A stretch of DNA of 59,218 bases from Pseudolabrys sp. (GCA_019689975.1 JADGGK010000011.1:1-59218); one strand, 5' to 3'. Shown: positions 19,435 through 29,779, numbered from the stretch's first letter. Notes: generated by a model from the letters alone, not told the origin. A program made the numbers and translations.

Positions 19435-19453
19435 AGACGGTCGGGGACCGTCT
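19435..19453 (+). terminator. Hairpin after the DnaJ-like gene
   Basis: An 8-bp stem (AGACGGTC / GACCGTCT) closes a GGG loop and is followed by only a short TT. It lies 28 bp after the DnaJ-like stop codon and could end that transcript. The right arm can instead pair with GACGGT just downstream, so an alternative structure competes with it. Confidence 0.4.
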
Positions 19454-19615
19454 TTCGGACGGTTGGCAGGCGTCTTATCTTAATCCTCTGCCACGGCTAT
19501 GCAGGTTGGTCGGGTTTTTCGCCGCACCGAGCTCTGCTAAGTTGTACGCCCATCAGCCGGACCGGAACGAATCGGACCGAATCGGCTTCGGGATATCCGA
19601 AGCTATGGAGGATCA

Positions 19616-20602
19616 ATGACTGCCTTCGCAGAAGACGTAGCTGGCCTGCCGGATATGAAAGTGTCGATTCGGCAGGTATTCGGCATCGACAGCGACCTTG
19701 AAGTTCCGGCCTACTCGACCGCGGACGAGCACGTGCCCGATATCGATCCTGATTATCGTTTTGATCGGCCGACGACCCTCGCCATCCTCGCAGGATTTGC
19801 GAAAAATCGCCGTGTCATGGTCACGGGTTACCACGGCACCGGCAAGTCGACCCATATCGAACAGGTGGCGGCGCGGCTCAACTGGCCCTGCGTCCGGGTC
19901 AATCTCGACAGCCACATCAGCCGCATCGATCTGATCGGCAAGGACGCCATTGTGCTGAAGGATGGACAGCAAGTCACCGAGTTTCGTGAGGGCATCTTGC
20001 CGTGGGCTTTGCAGAACAATGTGGCACTCTGTTTCGACGAATATGACGCCGGCCGCCCCGACGTGATGTTCGTAATTCAGCGCGTCCTCGAAGCATCCGG
20101 CCGCCTGACGCTGCTTGATCAAAGCCGGGTTATCAAGCCGCACCCGGCATTCCGCCTGTTTGCAACCGCTAACACCGTCGGCCTCGGCGACACCTCCGGC
20201 CTCTATCATGGCACGCAGCAGATCAACCAGGGCCAAATGGACCGCTGGTCGATCGTCACCACCCTTAATTATCTGCCCCATGACAACGAGGTCGAGATCG
20301 TGTTGGCCAAGGCCAAGCACTACCGTACCGAGGAGGGGCGCAGCATCGTCAGCAAGATGGTGCGTGTCGCCGATTTGACACGTAACGCGTTCATGAATGG
20401 CGACATTTCCACCGTCATGAGCCCGCGCACGGTGATCACTTGGGCGGAAAACGCCGAAATCTTCAACGACATCGGCTTGGCTTTCCGACTCACCTTCCTC
20501 AACAAGTGCGACGAACTGGAACGGCCGATCGTCGCCGAGTTCTATCAGCGCTGCTTCGGTCACGAGCTGCCGGAGAGCGCGGTGAACGTAGTGCTGAGTT
20601 GA
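19616..20602 (+). CDS. cobS: Cobaltochelatase subunit CobS (AAA+ ATPase)
   Basis: CobS and CobT form the ATPase chaperone complex that works with CobN to insert cobalt into hydrogenobyrinic acid a,c-diamide in aerobic cobalamin synthesis. The 328-residue protein has Walker A GYHGTGKS at 71-78, Walker B LCFDEYD at 138-144 and the [13 protein letters not shown] sensor segment. The N-terminal block [21 protein letters not shown] is characteristic. GGAGG lies 4 nt before the ATG. cobT follows in the same direction after about 40 bp. CobN is not in the window, which is usual for this order as I recall. Confidence 0.94.
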   Translation: MTAFAEDVAGLPDMKVSIRQVFGIDSDLEVPAYSTADEHVPDIDPDYRFDRPTTLAILAGFAKNRRVMVTGYHGTGKSTHIEQVAARLNWPCVRVNLDSHISRIDLIGKDAIVLKDGQQVTEFREGILPWALQNNVALCFDEYDAGRPDVMFVIQRVLEASGRLTLLDQSRVIKPHPAFRLFATANTVGLGDTSGLYHGTQQINQGQMDRWSIVTTLNYLPHDNEVEIVLAKAKHYRTEEGRSIVSKMVRVADLTRNAFMNGDISTVMSPRTVITWAENAEIFNDIGLAFRLTFLNKCDELERPIVAEFYQRCFGHELPESAVNVVLS

Positions 20603-20641
20603 TCCTTGCCCTCGCCTTGATGGGCGGCGGGAGAAGAGGCC

Positions 20642-22537
20642 ATGGCTTCGAACATCAAGCCAAGATCCTCGATCAAGGAGTCTCCGACCGAGCCTTTCAA
20701 GCAGGCCGTGGCCGGCTGCCTGCGTGCCATCGCGCGCAAGGCCGACCTCGACGTTTCCTTCGCCGCTGAGAGACCCGGGCTGATGGGCGGCAAAGCGCGT
20801 CTACCCGAGCCGCCGCGCAAGCTGAGCAAGCACGAGGCGGCGGTGGTGCGCGGCCATGCGGACGCCATCGCATTGCGTCTTGCCTGCCACGATGCCGCCA
20901 TTCACCGACGGCTGCAACCCATCGGGCAACAGGCGCGCGCGGTGTTCGAGGCCGTGGAGCAGGCTCGTGTCGAGGCGATCGGCGCGCGCCGCATGGCCGG
21001 CGTGGCGACCAATCTCGCCGCCATGTTGGACGAACGCTATCACCGCAGCAAGTTCGACGAGATCACCGAACGCTCCGAAGCGCCCATCGAGGAGGCGCTG
21101 GCGCTTATGGTACGCGAGCGCTTGACCGGCCTGCCGCCGCCGGCGGTCGCCAGGAAGTTGGTCGATCTTTGGCGACCGCTGATCGAAGACCGTGCGGGGC
21201 GCAGCCTCGATAGGCTTGACGCGCTGATCGAGGACCAGCGCCGCTTTGGCGATGCGATCCATGATTTGCTCGACGCGCTGGATATGGGTGAGGACAGGAG
21301 TCGAGACTCGGAAGAGGACACGGAGGAGGGGGAGGAAGATCGCCGCAAGCAGCAAGCCGATGCGGAAGGCGATGCGGAGGCGTCGGATGATGCTCAGCGC
21401 GCGAGCGCCGAAGATACCGATGTGACCGCCGACGATATGGCGGACGCCGCGGCCGAAGCCGTCGATGCGCCACGTGCCGACACGACGGACGACACGGAGA
21501 TGGGCGATGCGGAAACGCCCGGGGAGCCGCAGCGGCCGCGTCGTGGCATCATAAACGAACCGCGCCTTCCCGATTATCGCGCCTTTACGATCAAGTTCGA
21601 CGAGACGGTGGCGGCCGAGGATTTGTGCGAGCCAGAGGAACTTGATCGTCTGCGGGGCTATCTCGACAAGCAGTTGTCCCATCTTCAAGGCGTTGTGGCT
21701 CGGCTTGCCAATCGCCTACAGCGTCGATTGCTGGCACAGCAAAATCGTTCGTGGGAGTTCGACCTCGAAGAAGGAATCCTCGATTCGGCCAGGTTATCGC
21801 GCGTGATTATCGATCCGTTGCATCCGCTTTCTTTCAAGGCGGAGAAAGACATGCAGTTCCGCGATACCGTGGTGACGCTTTTGCTTGACAATTCGGGCTC
21901 GATGCGCGGGCGACCCATCACGGTTGCCGCCACCTGCGCCGACATACTCGCGCGTACGCTTGAACGCTGCGGAGTCAAAGTGGAGATTCTTGGATTTACA
22001 ACGCGAGCCTGGAAGGGCGGACAATCGCGAGAACATTGGCTCACCGCCGGCAAACCTCCTAATCCCGGCCGACTCAATGATCTGCGCCATATCATTTACA
22101 AATCGGCGGACGCCCCGTGGCGACGTTCGCGCAAGAATCTCGGCCTGATGATGCGCGAAGGTCTGCTCAAGGAGAACATTGACGGTGAAGCACTCGATTG
22201 GGCTCACAAGCGTCTTCTGGCTCGGCCGGAACAGCGCCGTATCCTGATGATGATTTCTGACGGCGCGCCAGTCGACGATTCCACACTCTCGGTCAATCCT
22301 GGCAACTATCTTGAGCGACACTTGCGGTCGGTTATTGAGGAAATTGAAACGCGCTCGCCGGTTGAGCTGATCGCAATCGGCATCGGCCACGACGTGACGC
22401 GATATTATCGACGCGCGGTCACGATAGTGGATGCCGAGGAATTGGGGGGTGCAATGACCGAAAAGCTTGCCGAACTGTTCGAGGAACGTCCGGGCAAGGG
22501 TCGACCTGCGATGCGGCCGCAACGACGCGTGGCGTGA
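20642..22537 (+). CDS. cobT: Cobaltochelatase subunit CobT (von Willebrand A domain)
   Basis: Partner of CobS in the aerobic cobaltochelatase. The 631-residue protein (family about 630) has a helical N-terminal half, a very acidic linker at about residues 215-300 rich in Asp, Glu and Ala, and a C-terminal VWA domain. The MIDAS metal site is DNSGS at 416-420 (Asp416, Ser418, Ser420), and [10 protein letters not shown] follows later. The acidic linker and VWA domain are shared with the ChlD/BchD magnesium chelatase subunits. It is preceded by GGGAGAAGAGG and lies directly behind cobS. Confidence 0.94.
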   Translation: MASNIKPRSSIKESPTEPFKQAVAGCLRAIARKADLDVSFAAERPGLMGGKARLPEPPRKLSKHEAAVVRGHADAIALRLACHDAAIHRRLQPIGQQARAVFEAVEQARVEAIGARRMAGVATNLAAMLDERYHRSKFDEITERSEAPIEEALALMVRERLTGLPPPAVARKLVDLWRPLIEDRAGRSLDRLDALIEDQRRFGDAIHDLLDALDMGEDRSRDSEEDTEEGEEDRRKQQADAEGDAEASDDAQRASAEDTDVTADDMADAAAEAVDAPRADTTDDTEMGDAETPGEPQRPRRGIINEPRLPDYRAFTIKFDETVAAEDLCEPEELDRLRGYLDKQLSHLQGVVARLANRLQRRLLAQQNRSWEFDLEEGILDSARLSRVIIDPLHPLSFKAEKDMQFRDTVVTLLLDNSGSMRGRPITVAATCADILARTLERCGVKVEILGFTTRAWKGGQSREHWLTAGKPPNPGRLNDLRHIIYKSADAPWRRSRKNLGLMMREGLLKENIDGEALDWAHKRLLARPEQRRILMMISDGAPVDDSTLSVNPGNYLERHLRSVIEEIETRSPVELIAIGIGHDVTRYYRRAVTIVDAEELGGAMTEKLAELFEERPGKGRPAMRPQRRVA

Positions 22538-22711
22538 GACCATAGTATATCGTTTCCGTAATCGTCCGTCCGCAGGCCGAGGCGGATCACGTCGGCCGTG
22601 GCAGCTCGCCACGCGGAATGCAGCCGGCCTGTCGCGCAGTCGTCGCGGCCATATGCCTTCTTCTCTCTCCTCCCAATCGGCACCCCAGGTCGCAACACAC
22701 CGAGAAAACCG

Positions 22712-23752
22712 ATGCCCGCGCAATTGCCCAGCCGCCGCTGGATCGCAGTTTTCGGCATACTGATAATCGCAATTGGGCTTCTCGTTTCTCTGGCGGTTGC
22801 GGCCAGCTTTCGTACCGCCAAGGCGATCAGCCGTATCGCGATTACCGCGACGCCGATCACGTTTTTCGACAACCGAGATCCGAGCCGTACTCGTTTTGGT
22901 GCCCTGGAATTCCGCGGCGGCCTCGTATTGACATCCGATGAGCCTGCGTTCGGGGGCTTCTCCGCCATCCACATGCATGCGGACGGCGAACATTTTCTTG
23001 CGCTCACCGACCACGGCTCATGGCTGCGCGGTCGTCTCGTCTATCGCAATGGGCGGCCGGTCGACCTCATCGAGGCCGAAATGGCCCCCATGCTCGCTTG
23101 GGACGGGAAACCACTCGCGGCGCACGGTTGGCATGACGCCGAGTCTATGGCCGAGCTCGATAGCGCGCTTTATGTGGGCATCGAGCGCGTCGAACGCATC
23201 GTGCGCTTCGACTACCGCCGTGACGGTCTGCGGGCGCGCGGCATACCGATTCCGGTGCCGGCCGATTTTGCAGACCTTGCATACAATATGAGCCTGGAAT
23301 GTCTCGCCGGCGCTCCGGAGCGTTCGCGTCTTGCCGGGCGGCTGATCGTGATCACCGAGCGCAGCCTTGACCCAATGGGCAATCATCGCTCCTTCCTGCT
23401 CGGGAACGGCGACGTTGGCCGCTTCTCGGTCAGGCGCAGCGATGATTTCGATGTCAGCGACTGCGCGATCCTGCCTCCGTCCGATCTGCTGTTACTGGAG
23501 CGGAGACTATCTTTCGCGCGGGGATTCGCCATACGCATACGCCGCATTGCGCTCGATGCCATTCAACCAGGAGCGCTGGTGGATGGGGCGACCCTGTTCG
23601 AAGCCGACCTCGGCTACCAGATCGACAACATGGAGGGTCTCGCGGTACACCGCACGGCTGCGGGTGAGGTCATCTTGACGCTGATATCGGATGATAATTT
23701 CTCGCCCCTGCAGCGTAACCTTCTACTGCAATTCGCGCTGGTCGGAGGATAA
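22712..23752 (+). CDS. Esterase-like (phytase-related beta-propeller) exported protein
   Basis: A 346-residue protein from the ATG at 22712, with an N-terminal hydrophobic segment at about 9-31 serving as signal or anchor. The remainder matches the pattern of 'esterase-like activity of phytase' proteins: GALEFRGGLVL, FGGFSAIHMHADGEHFLALTDHGSW, YNMSLECLAG and YQIDNMEGLAVH. These are thought to be beta-propellers acting in the periplasm. Substrate is unknown and the catalytic claim is only by family name. The upstream open frame lacks protein character. It follows cobT after about 175 bp and is convergent with rpmB. Confidence 0.78.
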   Translation: MPAQLPSRRWIAVFGILIIAIGLLVSLAVAASFRTAKAISRIAITATPITFFDNRDPSRTRFGALEFRGGLVLTSDEPAFGGFSAIHMHADGEHFLALTDHGSWLRGRLVYRNGRPVDLIEAEMAPMLAWDGKPLAAHGWHDAESMAELDSALYVGIERVERIVRFDYRRDGLRARGIPIPVPADFADLAYNMSLECLAGAPERSRLAGRLIVITERSLDPMGNHRSFLLGNGDVGRFSVRRSDDFDVSDCAILPPSDLLLLERRLSFARGFAIRIRRIALDAIQPGALVDGATLFEADLGYQIDNMEGLAVHRTAAGEVILTLISDDNFSPLQRNLLLQFALVGG

Positions 23753-23946
23753 CCGCGCTCAGGCCGATGCCGGTCGGCCGGATCCCGGCCCAGCCTTGGA
23801 AACGGGGCGCGCGGGACCATATCGACGGATATCCTCGATCACCCTAGGCCGGAGCGGAGGATGTGGTGCACACCGGTGATCAAGAGGCCGTCCGAGGGAT
23901 TGGCGTGCCGCCCGCATACGAGGGGAGCGAGCGGCGCGAGCGCGCG

Positions 23947-24240
23947 TCAAGCGGTGCGGGCTGCCCGTTTCTTGGCAATTTCGCGTTTCAGTTCCCGCAT
24001 ACGCGGGGCAAGTTCCGAATCGTCGGCCTTGAGCAAGAACGCATCCAAGCCGCCGCGGTGGTCGATCGTTTTGAGTGCATTCGCCGAAATGCGCGCGCGC
24101 ACCGATCGGCCGAGCGTGTCGGACTTCAGCGTCACATTCACCAGATTCGGCATGAAACGCCGTTTGGTTTTGATGTTGGAGTGGCTCACTTTATGGCCGA
24201 CCAAGGGCTTTTTACCGGTCAGTTCGCAACGCCAAGCCAT
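23947..24240 (-). CDS. rpmB: 50S ribosomal protein L28
   Basis: A 97-residue protein matching alphaproteobacterial L28. It begins [22 protein letters not shown], contains TKRRFMPNL and SARALKTID-like [17 protein letters not shown], and ends in a Lys/Arg/Ala-rich tail. L28 is part of the large ribosomal subunit near the exit site. GAGG lies 9 nt before the ATG. A good promoter lies about 80-110 bp upstream. It appears monocistronic. Confidence 0.95.
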   Translation of the reverse strand: MAWRCELTGKKPLVGHKVSHSNIKTKRRFMPNLVNVTLKSDTLGRSVRARISANALKTIDHRGGLDAFLLKADDSELAPRMRELKREIAKKRAARTA

Positions 24241-24615
24241 GGATCATGTCCTCGTAAGAACCAGCCGGCACGATCAACCGACGGCGACTTGCATCTCGTC
24301 ATCCAGTTTGAGCGTGCGGTTGTATAAAGAGGGGTCCAAAAGCCGTCAAGCAGCGGTTTTTGTGGCCTTTTGGCCCGACCGGCCACCGGAACCGGGTAGA
24401 AACGAACACAGAATCGACTTATTCAGCGCCGGATATCGCCATGGCGGCCATATCACATTATTGGCTGATGATGAGACACGGCGACGGGCTACGGCGGACA
24501 GATTCTGCAGCAAGACCGGGTGCGCCGCCTCGCCAGGATATGTGTTGGCGCACATAGTTGGGCTCAGTTCGCGGTCTCGGTACGCTTCGGAATACGCGGG
24601 GCCGATGTGGGTGCA
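24241..24615. other. 375-bp divergent region between rpmB and the DUF3108-type gene
   Basis: Holds the rpmB promoter described separately. The part towards the plus-strand gene has no convincing ORF and no strong promoter that I can see. Confidence 0.5.
24321..24349 (-). promoter_or_regulatory. rpmB: Putative sigma-70 promoter of rpmB
   Basis: On the minus strand TTGACG (24344-24349) and TATACA (24321-24326) are separated by exactly 17 nt, close to consensus. Transcription would start about 75 nt before the rpmB ATG. Confidence 0.6.
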
Positions 24616-25470
24616 ATGAGAAAACAGGCGCTCGTCCGTCGTGCGCTGATCGGGAGCGGACTGCTCGGCTTGATTGTCGGCATTCCACCGGTCGGCGCGT
24701 CCGCCCAGGGCAAGCTCGAAGCACACTATGAAGCGACGCTTGCCGGAATTCCGATCGGCAAGGGAAACTGGGTGGTCGAGATCGGCGACACCCATTACAA
24801 CGCCGCGGCCAACGGTTCTACGACCGGATTGATCCGCGTGTTCACCGGTGGCGAGGGATTTAGCACGGTCCGCGGCACCATGAGCGGGGGAAAGTCGATC
24901 TCGGCCGTCTATTCCGCAACCATCAAGACTCGCGGCAGGAGTGACGAGGTTCACCTCGTCATCAGCAACGGCAATGTCAAGGAATTCAGGCTCAATCCTC
25001 CGCCCGACAATGACCCGGAACGTATCCCAATTACCGAGGCGCATGAGCACGGCGTCGTCGATCCGATGAGCGGTTCCCTGCTGCGCGTTTCGGGCGAGGG
25101 TGATCTCCTGGCGCCAGAATCGTGCAAGCGATCGGTGGCCGTATTCGACGGCCGGCTGCGTTACGATCTCGAACTCGCATATAAGCGGATCGAACAGGTC
25201 AAGGCGAACACGGGTTATGCGGGACCTGCCTTGGTCTGCGCGGTTCGTTTCGTGCCGGTTGCCGGCTTCGTGCCCTCGCGTGCGGCAATCAAGTACATCG
25301 CCAAGCAACGCGACATCGAGGTATGGCTCGTTCCTATAGCGGGAACCCGGGTACTGGTACCATTCCGTATGCAGGGTCCGACGCCGATCGGCGAGTTCCG
25401 CGTCGAAGCGCGGCAGTTTGTTGCCGCGGGTGCGATGCGGCAGGCCGTAGGCCGAGCCAAGGCGCAGTAA
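24616..25470 (+). CDS. Exported DUF3108-type protein
   Basis: A 284-residue protein with a signal peptide at 1-30 (basic start, hydrophobic core GLLGLIVGI, cleavage after GASA). The mature start LEAHYEATLAGIPIGKGNW and later GEGDLLAPESCKRSVAVFDGRLRYDLEL match my recollection of the DUF3108 family. No catalytic motif is known for it. The fold is thought to be a periplasmic beta-rich barrel, perhaps lipid-binding (inference). I chose the ATG at 24616 because it begins the signal peptide; the 32 upstream codons are not protein-like. From memory it commonly lies between rpmB and the helicase in this order. Confidence 0.78.
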   Translation: MRKQALVRRALIGSGLLGLIVGIPPVGASAQGKLEAHYEATLAGIPIGKGNWVVEIGDTHYNAAANGSTTGLIRVFTGGEGFSTVRGTMSGGKSISAVYSATIKTRGRSDEVHLVISNGNVKEFRLNPPPDNDPERIPITEAHEHGVVDPMSGSLLRVSGEGDLLAPESCKRSVAVFDGRLRYDLELAYKRIEQVKANTGYAGPALVCAVRFVPVAGFVPSRAAIKYIAKQRDIEVWLVPIAGTRVLVPFRMQGPTPIGEFRVEARQFVAAGAMRQAVGRAKAQ

Positions 25471-25776
25471 GCGTTGCGGAGCACCGCGGCGTCTTGACTC
25501 CGCCGTGCGCGCGGGTTCATCCCGCGGTTAACGATTTGAAAGGAAAAAAAGCCAATTGATCACCCGATTGCTACTTGATCTTGTGGTCCGCTCAGCCGGC
25601 ATCGCGACATATCGGCGTGAACGAATCCGCACAGGGCTCGAGTCAGCGATTCGGGCGCGATTCGTTCGAGACTCGTTCCAAAGCTTAATCGCGGCGGCGG
25701 ATCGCTGTCGCATCGTGGTACAGAAGGCTGGCGACCGTTCTTGCCAGCAGGTTTCCTTGCCAGGTTTGGACGCGTA
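25471..25776. other. 306-bp region before the helicase gene
   Basis: Contains a 6-bp perfect hairpin (CGCGGG / CCCGCG, 25510-25526) with no T tract, then AAGGAAAAAAAG, then a 73-codon frame from a TTG at 25556 whose TAA overlaps the helicase ATG by one base. Nothing else is recognisable. The short frame has no known relative and its third-position composition is mixed, so I do not call it a gene. Confidence 0.4.
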
Positions 25777-28700
25777 ATGACCCTGACATTCTCTCCCCAT
25801 GCGTCGCGTGGTCCGCGCCTCCGCGGCGCCGGCGTTACAGCCGTCCTCGGGCCCACGAATACAGGCAAGACGCATCTCGCGATCGAGCGCATGTTGGCCC
25901 ATTCGAGCGGCCTGATTGGGCTCCCGCTGCGGCTGTTGGCGCGGGAGGTTTACAACAAGGTTGCGGCTCGCGCAGGCACCGAAAACGTTGCCTTGATCAC
26001 CGGCGAGGAAAAGATCAAGCCGCCCAATCCGCGGTTTTGGATTTCGACGGTCGAGGCCATGCCGCGCGATCTGGACGTCGCGTTCTTGGCAATCGATGAG
26101 ATCCAGCTTGGCGCCGACCTTGATCGCGGCCATGTTTTCACCGATCGCATCCTCAATTTCCGGGCGCGAGAAGAGACGTTGGTGCTCGGCGCCGCCACCA
26201 TGAGGCCGCTGGTCGAGCGGCTGTTGCCGGGCGCCCATATTATCAGTCGACCGCGCCTGTCGAGTTTGACTTACGCGGGCGAGAGAAAGCTCACGCGCTT
26301 GCCGCGTCGTTCGGCGATCGTCGCCTTTTCCGCCGAAGAGGTATACGCCATAGCCGAACTGATCCGGCGCCAGTGTGGTGGTGCCGCCGTCGTTCTCGGC
26401 GCGCTCAGTCCGCGCACACGCAATGCTCAGGTTGCGCTTTATCAGGCCGGTGACGTCGATTACCTGGTGGCCACCGACGCCATCGGGATGGGGCTAAATC
26501 TCGACGTCGATCATGTCGCCTTCGCGTCCGATCGCAAGTTTGACGGCTACCAGTTCCGTCGTCTTACTCCGGCGGAGTTTGCGCAGATCGCGGGACGCGC
26601 GGGACGCGCGACGCGCGACGGCACGTTCGGCACGACTGGCAGATGTGACCCCTTTGAACCGGAACTGGTACGGGCGCTCGAGAGTCATGCCTTTGAGCCG
26701 GTGCGTGTCCTGCAATGGCGCAATTCCGATCTCGATTTTTCATCACTGGGCGCGGTGCAGGCCTCGCTTGCCATGAACCCGGAGGAGCCGGGTTTGACGC
26801 GTGCTCCCGTCGGTGAAGACATCCTCGTTCTGGAACATGCCGTGCGTGACGACGGCGTGCGTGCTCTGGCACGGAGTCCGCAGGCCATCGCGCTCTTGTG
26901 GGACGTGTGCCAAGTTCCGGACTATCGCAAAATCGCTCCCGCGACCCACGCCGAACTTGTGGTCACCCTCTATGGATTTCTGATGCGGGAGGGTAAAATA
27001 CCGGCAGATTGGTTTGCGCGTCACGTTGCCGAGGCCGATCGAACCGACGGCGACATCGATACGCTGTCCAATCGCATCGCGCACGTCAGGACGTGGACCT
27101 TTGTCGCCAATCGGCAAGATTGGCTTGCCGACCCGGAACATTGGCAGGCGGTCACGCGTGCAATCGAAGATAAACTTTCCGATGCGTTGCACGAACGTCT
27201 TACAGAGCGGTTCGTGGATCGCCGCACCAGCGTGCTGATGCGGAGACTGCGAGAAAAGACGATGCTGGACACCGAAATCGGCAAGACGGGCGAGGTGATC
27301 GTCGAAGGTCATACGATCGGACGACTGATTGGTTTCACGTTCGCGGTCGATGCGTCGGCCGGCGGCTCGGAAGCCAGGGCGCTGAATGCCGCGGCACAGA
27401 AGGCCTTGGCCAGCGAAATCGACGCGCGCGCGACGCGTCTATCCCACTCCCCGAATGAGCAGATCGTATTGGCAAACGACGGCATCGTGCGCTGGATCGG
27501 TGATCCGGTGGCGCGACTCGTTGCCGGCGAGGACGTGTTGCGCCCGCGTCTGCGTATTCTCGCGGATGAACATCTGACCGGCCCGGCGCGCGATTTGGTG
27601 CAGAATCGGCTGGATCTTTGGCTCAAGACCCATATCGAGAAATTGCTTGCGCCTCTGTTTGCGCTCGCCGCGGCCGACGGGCTCACGGGCATTGCCCGCG
27701 GTGTCGCGTATCAACTAGTGGAGGCGCTCGGCGTGCTGGAACGACAGCGCGTTGCGGGTGAGGTGAAGAGTCTCGACCAGAATGCGCGCGCCGCGTTGCG
27801 GAAATACGGCGTGCGTTTCGGCACCTATCACATCTATTTGCCGATTCTACTCAAGCCGGCTCCGCGGGCATTGGCGACGCAGCTCTGGGCGCTCAAAAAC
27901 GAGGCGCCAGACGCGAAAGGCGTCGGCGAGCTGTTGGATCTCGCTGCCAGCGGTCGTACCTCAATTCCGGTCGACAAGGACGTGCCGAGGTCGCTCTACC
28001 GCGCGGCCGGTTACCGCGTCTGCGGCGAGCGCGCCGTGCGCGTCGACATTCTGGAGCGGTTGGCGGATCTCATCCGTCCGGCGCTTGCTTGGCGCGAAAA
28101 CTCGCCGGGACCGAAGCCTGACGGCGCGGTAGACGGTCGTTGCTTTGCGGTCACCGGCGCCATGACGTCGCTCACCGGCGCCGCGAACGACGATTTCGCG
28201 TCCATCCTGCGTGCGCTTGGCTATCGCATGGAACGACGGCTCAAGCCCATCGAAACGCCGGCGCCCAACGCGGCAACGGCGGAGCCGTTAAGATCGACAC
28301 CGGTAGCGGATCCCGCCGCGACCGCGGGTCAGTCGGGGGTTGAGGCCGTCGAGGGACCGCCGCGACCCGAGACCTCGCCGGAAATTCCGCTCGAGCGTGC
28401 ATCCCCGTCACCGAAGGCAGAGGATTTGCCCTCCGTCAACGAAATCTCCTCACCGGGCCACGAAACGCCCTCATCTGGCGAACCGTCCTATGACGAAGTC
28501 TGGCGGCCGGCCCGGCGCAGGGAGCCTCGGGCACGGGGCCGTCGCCCGACGCAGCAAAAGCGGCCGCCGCGCGAGCAGATTTCGGCTGCTGCGCCGCCGC
28601 ACACGCAGCCCGAGCTGGCGACGCCGCCGCATTCCAGGGAAGCGCAACCGCAGCATGCCCCCCGCGCGGGGCGGCAAACCCCCGATGGCGGACCGGCAGG

Positions 28701-28914
28701 TCGTCGTCCAGAGACCAATCCGGCGAGCGGCGCGGCTCTTGGCGGCCGCTCGCGTCGCAGACCTGACGAAACGTTCGCGCGCGCCGAGCGCGCCTCGTCT
28801 CGTGCGCCAACATTCCGCTCTGGAGGCCGTCAACACAGGGAACCGGACCCCGATTCCCCCTTCGCCAAGCTTGCCGCGCTCAAGGCTCAGCTCGAACAGA
28901 AGAACCAGACGTGA
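25777..28914 (+). CDS. SUV3-like superfamily 2 helicase with long disordered C-terminal tail
   Basis: A 1045-residue RNA/DNA helicase from the ATG at 25777. Motif I is GPTNTGKT at 25-32, motif II is DEIQ at 107-110 (the SUV3-type box), and motif VI is QIAGRAGR at 270-277, with LVATDAIGMGLNLD before it. The middle resembles the SUV3 C-terminal domains, which act with RNases in RNA turnover. From about residue 820 the chain is low-complexity, rich in Pro, Arg, Ala and Glu, and likely disordered. The stop overlaps the start of the S4 gene (GTGA). A start 12 codons earlier is possible. Confidence 0.88.
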   Translation: MTLTFSPHASRGPRLRGAGVTAVLGPTNTGKTHLAIERMLAHSSGLIGLPLRLLAREVYNKVAARAGTENVALITGEEKIKPPNPRFWISTVEAMPRDLDVAFLAIDEIQLGADLDRGHVFTDRILNFRAREETLVLGAATMRPLVERLLPGAHIISRPRLSSLTYAGERKLTRLPRRSAIVAFSAEEVYAIAELIRRQCGGAAVVLGALSPRTRNAQVALYQAGDVDYLVATDAIGMGLNLDVDHVAFASDRKFDGYQFRRLTPAEFAQIAGRAGRATRDGTFGTTGRCDPFEPELVRALESHAFEPVRVLQWRNSDLDFSSLGAVQASLAMNPEEPGLTRAPVGEDILVLEHAVRDDGVRALARSPQAIALLWDVCQVPDYRKIAPATHAELVVTLYGFLMREGKIPADWFARHVAEADRTDGDIDTLSNRIAHVRTWTFVANRQDWLADPEHWQAVTRAIEDKLSDALHERLTERFVDRRTSVLMRRLREKTMLDTEIGKTGEVIVEGHTIGRLIGFTFAVDASAGGSEARALNAAAQKALASEIDARATRLSHSPNEQIVLANDGIVRWIGDPVARLVAGEDVLRPRLRILADEHLTGPARDLVQNRLDLWLKTHIEKLLAPLFALAAADGLTGIARGVAYQLVEALGVLERQRVAGEVKSLDQNARAALRKYGVRFGTYHIYLPILLKPAPRALATQLWALKNEAPDAKGVGELLDLAASGRTSIPVDKDVPRSLYRAAGYRVCGERAVRVDILERLADLIRPALAWRENSPGPKPDGAVDGRCFAVTGAMTSLTGAANDDFASILRALGYRMERRLKPIETPAPNAATAEPLRSTPVADPAATAGQSGVEAVEGPPRPETSPEIPLERASPSPKAEDLPSVNEISSPGHETPSSGEPSYDEVWRPARRREPRARGRRPTQQKRPPREQISAAAPPHTQPELATPPHSREAQPQHAPRAGRQTPDGGPAGRRPETNPASGAALGGRSRRRPDETFARAERASSRAPTFRSGGRQHREPDPDSPFAKLAALKAQLEQKNQT

Positions 28915-29234
28915 CCGTGGATCGCCAGAGGATCGACAAATGGTTGTGGCATGCGCGCATGGTCCGCAGCCGCAGCGCCGCGGCCGCACTGACCGAGGCT
29001 GGCCGCGTGCGCCTCAACGGCCGGCGAATCACGGCAACAAGTCATCTCGTGCATAGCGGAGATGTCGTGACGCTTGCGCTCGATCGATCGGTACGGGTGC
29101 TTGAAGTGCTGGGCTTTAGCGAGCGGCGCGGTGACGCGGCCGCAGGCCGCGCTTTATATCGTGATCTGGCTGGGCCGGCAGCAGCCGCGGAGGCCTCTTC
29201 CGGCGGGAACTTGCCCGTCCGTGGGCCGCGGTGA
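28911..29234 (+). CDS. S4-domain RNA-binding protein (Hsp15-like)
   Basis: A 107-residue protein starting with GTG that overlaps the helicase stop by 4 bp. The S4 fold is clear: RIDKWLWHARMVRSRSAAAALTEAGRVRLNGRRI, then VHSGDVVTLAL. Hsp15 relatives bind 50S subunits carrying a nascent chain and help rescue stalled ribosomes. Translational coupling to the helicase suggests a joint role in RNA metabolism. The tail after about residue 85 is Gly/Ala-rich and not conserved. Confidence 0.88.
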   Translation: MTVDRQRIDKWLWHARMVRSRSAAAALTEAGRVRLNGRRITATSHLVHSGDVVTLALDRSVRVLEVLGFSERRGDAAAGRALYRDLAGPAAAAEASSGGNLPVRGPR

Positions 29235-29320
29235 AGCCCAAGAAGGTCAAATCGCGGCGGTTGCAGCCCTATTATCCATGCGATAGGCAACTTGTCGTGG
29301 ATCGGCCGGAGAGCCCGTGA

Positions 29321-29659
29321 ATGACCTACGTCGTCGTCGAAAACTGCATCAAATGCAAGTACATGGACTGTGTGGAAGTGTGTCCGGTGGACTGCTTCTA
29401 TGAAGGCGAAAACATGCTCGTGATCCACCCTGATGAGTGCATCGATTGCGGCGTGTGCGAGCCCGAATGTCCGGCCGAGGCCATCAAGCCGGATACCGAA
29501 CCAGGCCTTGAGAAGTGGCTCGAACTCAACGCGGAATACGCAAAAATCTGGCCGAATATTACGGTCAAGAAAGAGCCGCCTCCCGACGCCAAGGACTGGG
29601 ACGGGGTGCCGGACAAATACAGAAAGTTCTTTTCGCCGGAACCTGGCGAGGGAGATTGA
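29321..29659 (+). CDS. fdxA: 7Fe ferredoxin FdxA
   Basis: A 112-residue ferredoxin with the Cys pattern of the Azotobacter FdI type: Cys9, Cys12, Cys17, Cys21, Cys25, Cys40, Cys43, Cys46 and Cys50. Cys9/Cys17/Cys50 would hold a 3Fe-4S cluster and Cys21/Cys40/Cys43/Cys46 a 4Fe-4S cluster. The C-terminal half lacks clusters and matches the long-tailed family. It is a cytosolic electron carrier; its partner is not evident. GGAG precedes the ATG. It follows the S4 gene after 86 bp and precedes carD, an order I recall from Hyphomicrobiales. Confidence 0.95.
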   Translation: MTYVVVENCIKCKYMDCVEVCPVDCFYEGENMLVIHPDECIDCGVCEPECPAEAIKPDTEPGLEKWLELNAEYAKIWPNITVKKEPPPDAKDWDGVPDKYRKFFSPEPGEGD

Positions 29660-29779
29660 AACTTACCGGCCGACCGGCAGGCCGCGATGCCTGCCGCCGG
29701 TTGCCAAAATCCATTAACCGCATGCGTAATTTGCCCGATTTTCGACCGGGAGACGGCGGTTTTGCGTCGCAATAACGCT

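Noticed and set aside
19464-19615. Cobalamin riboswitch before cobS
   Set aside because: The B12-box core and typical length are not present; only short competing hairpins are seen.
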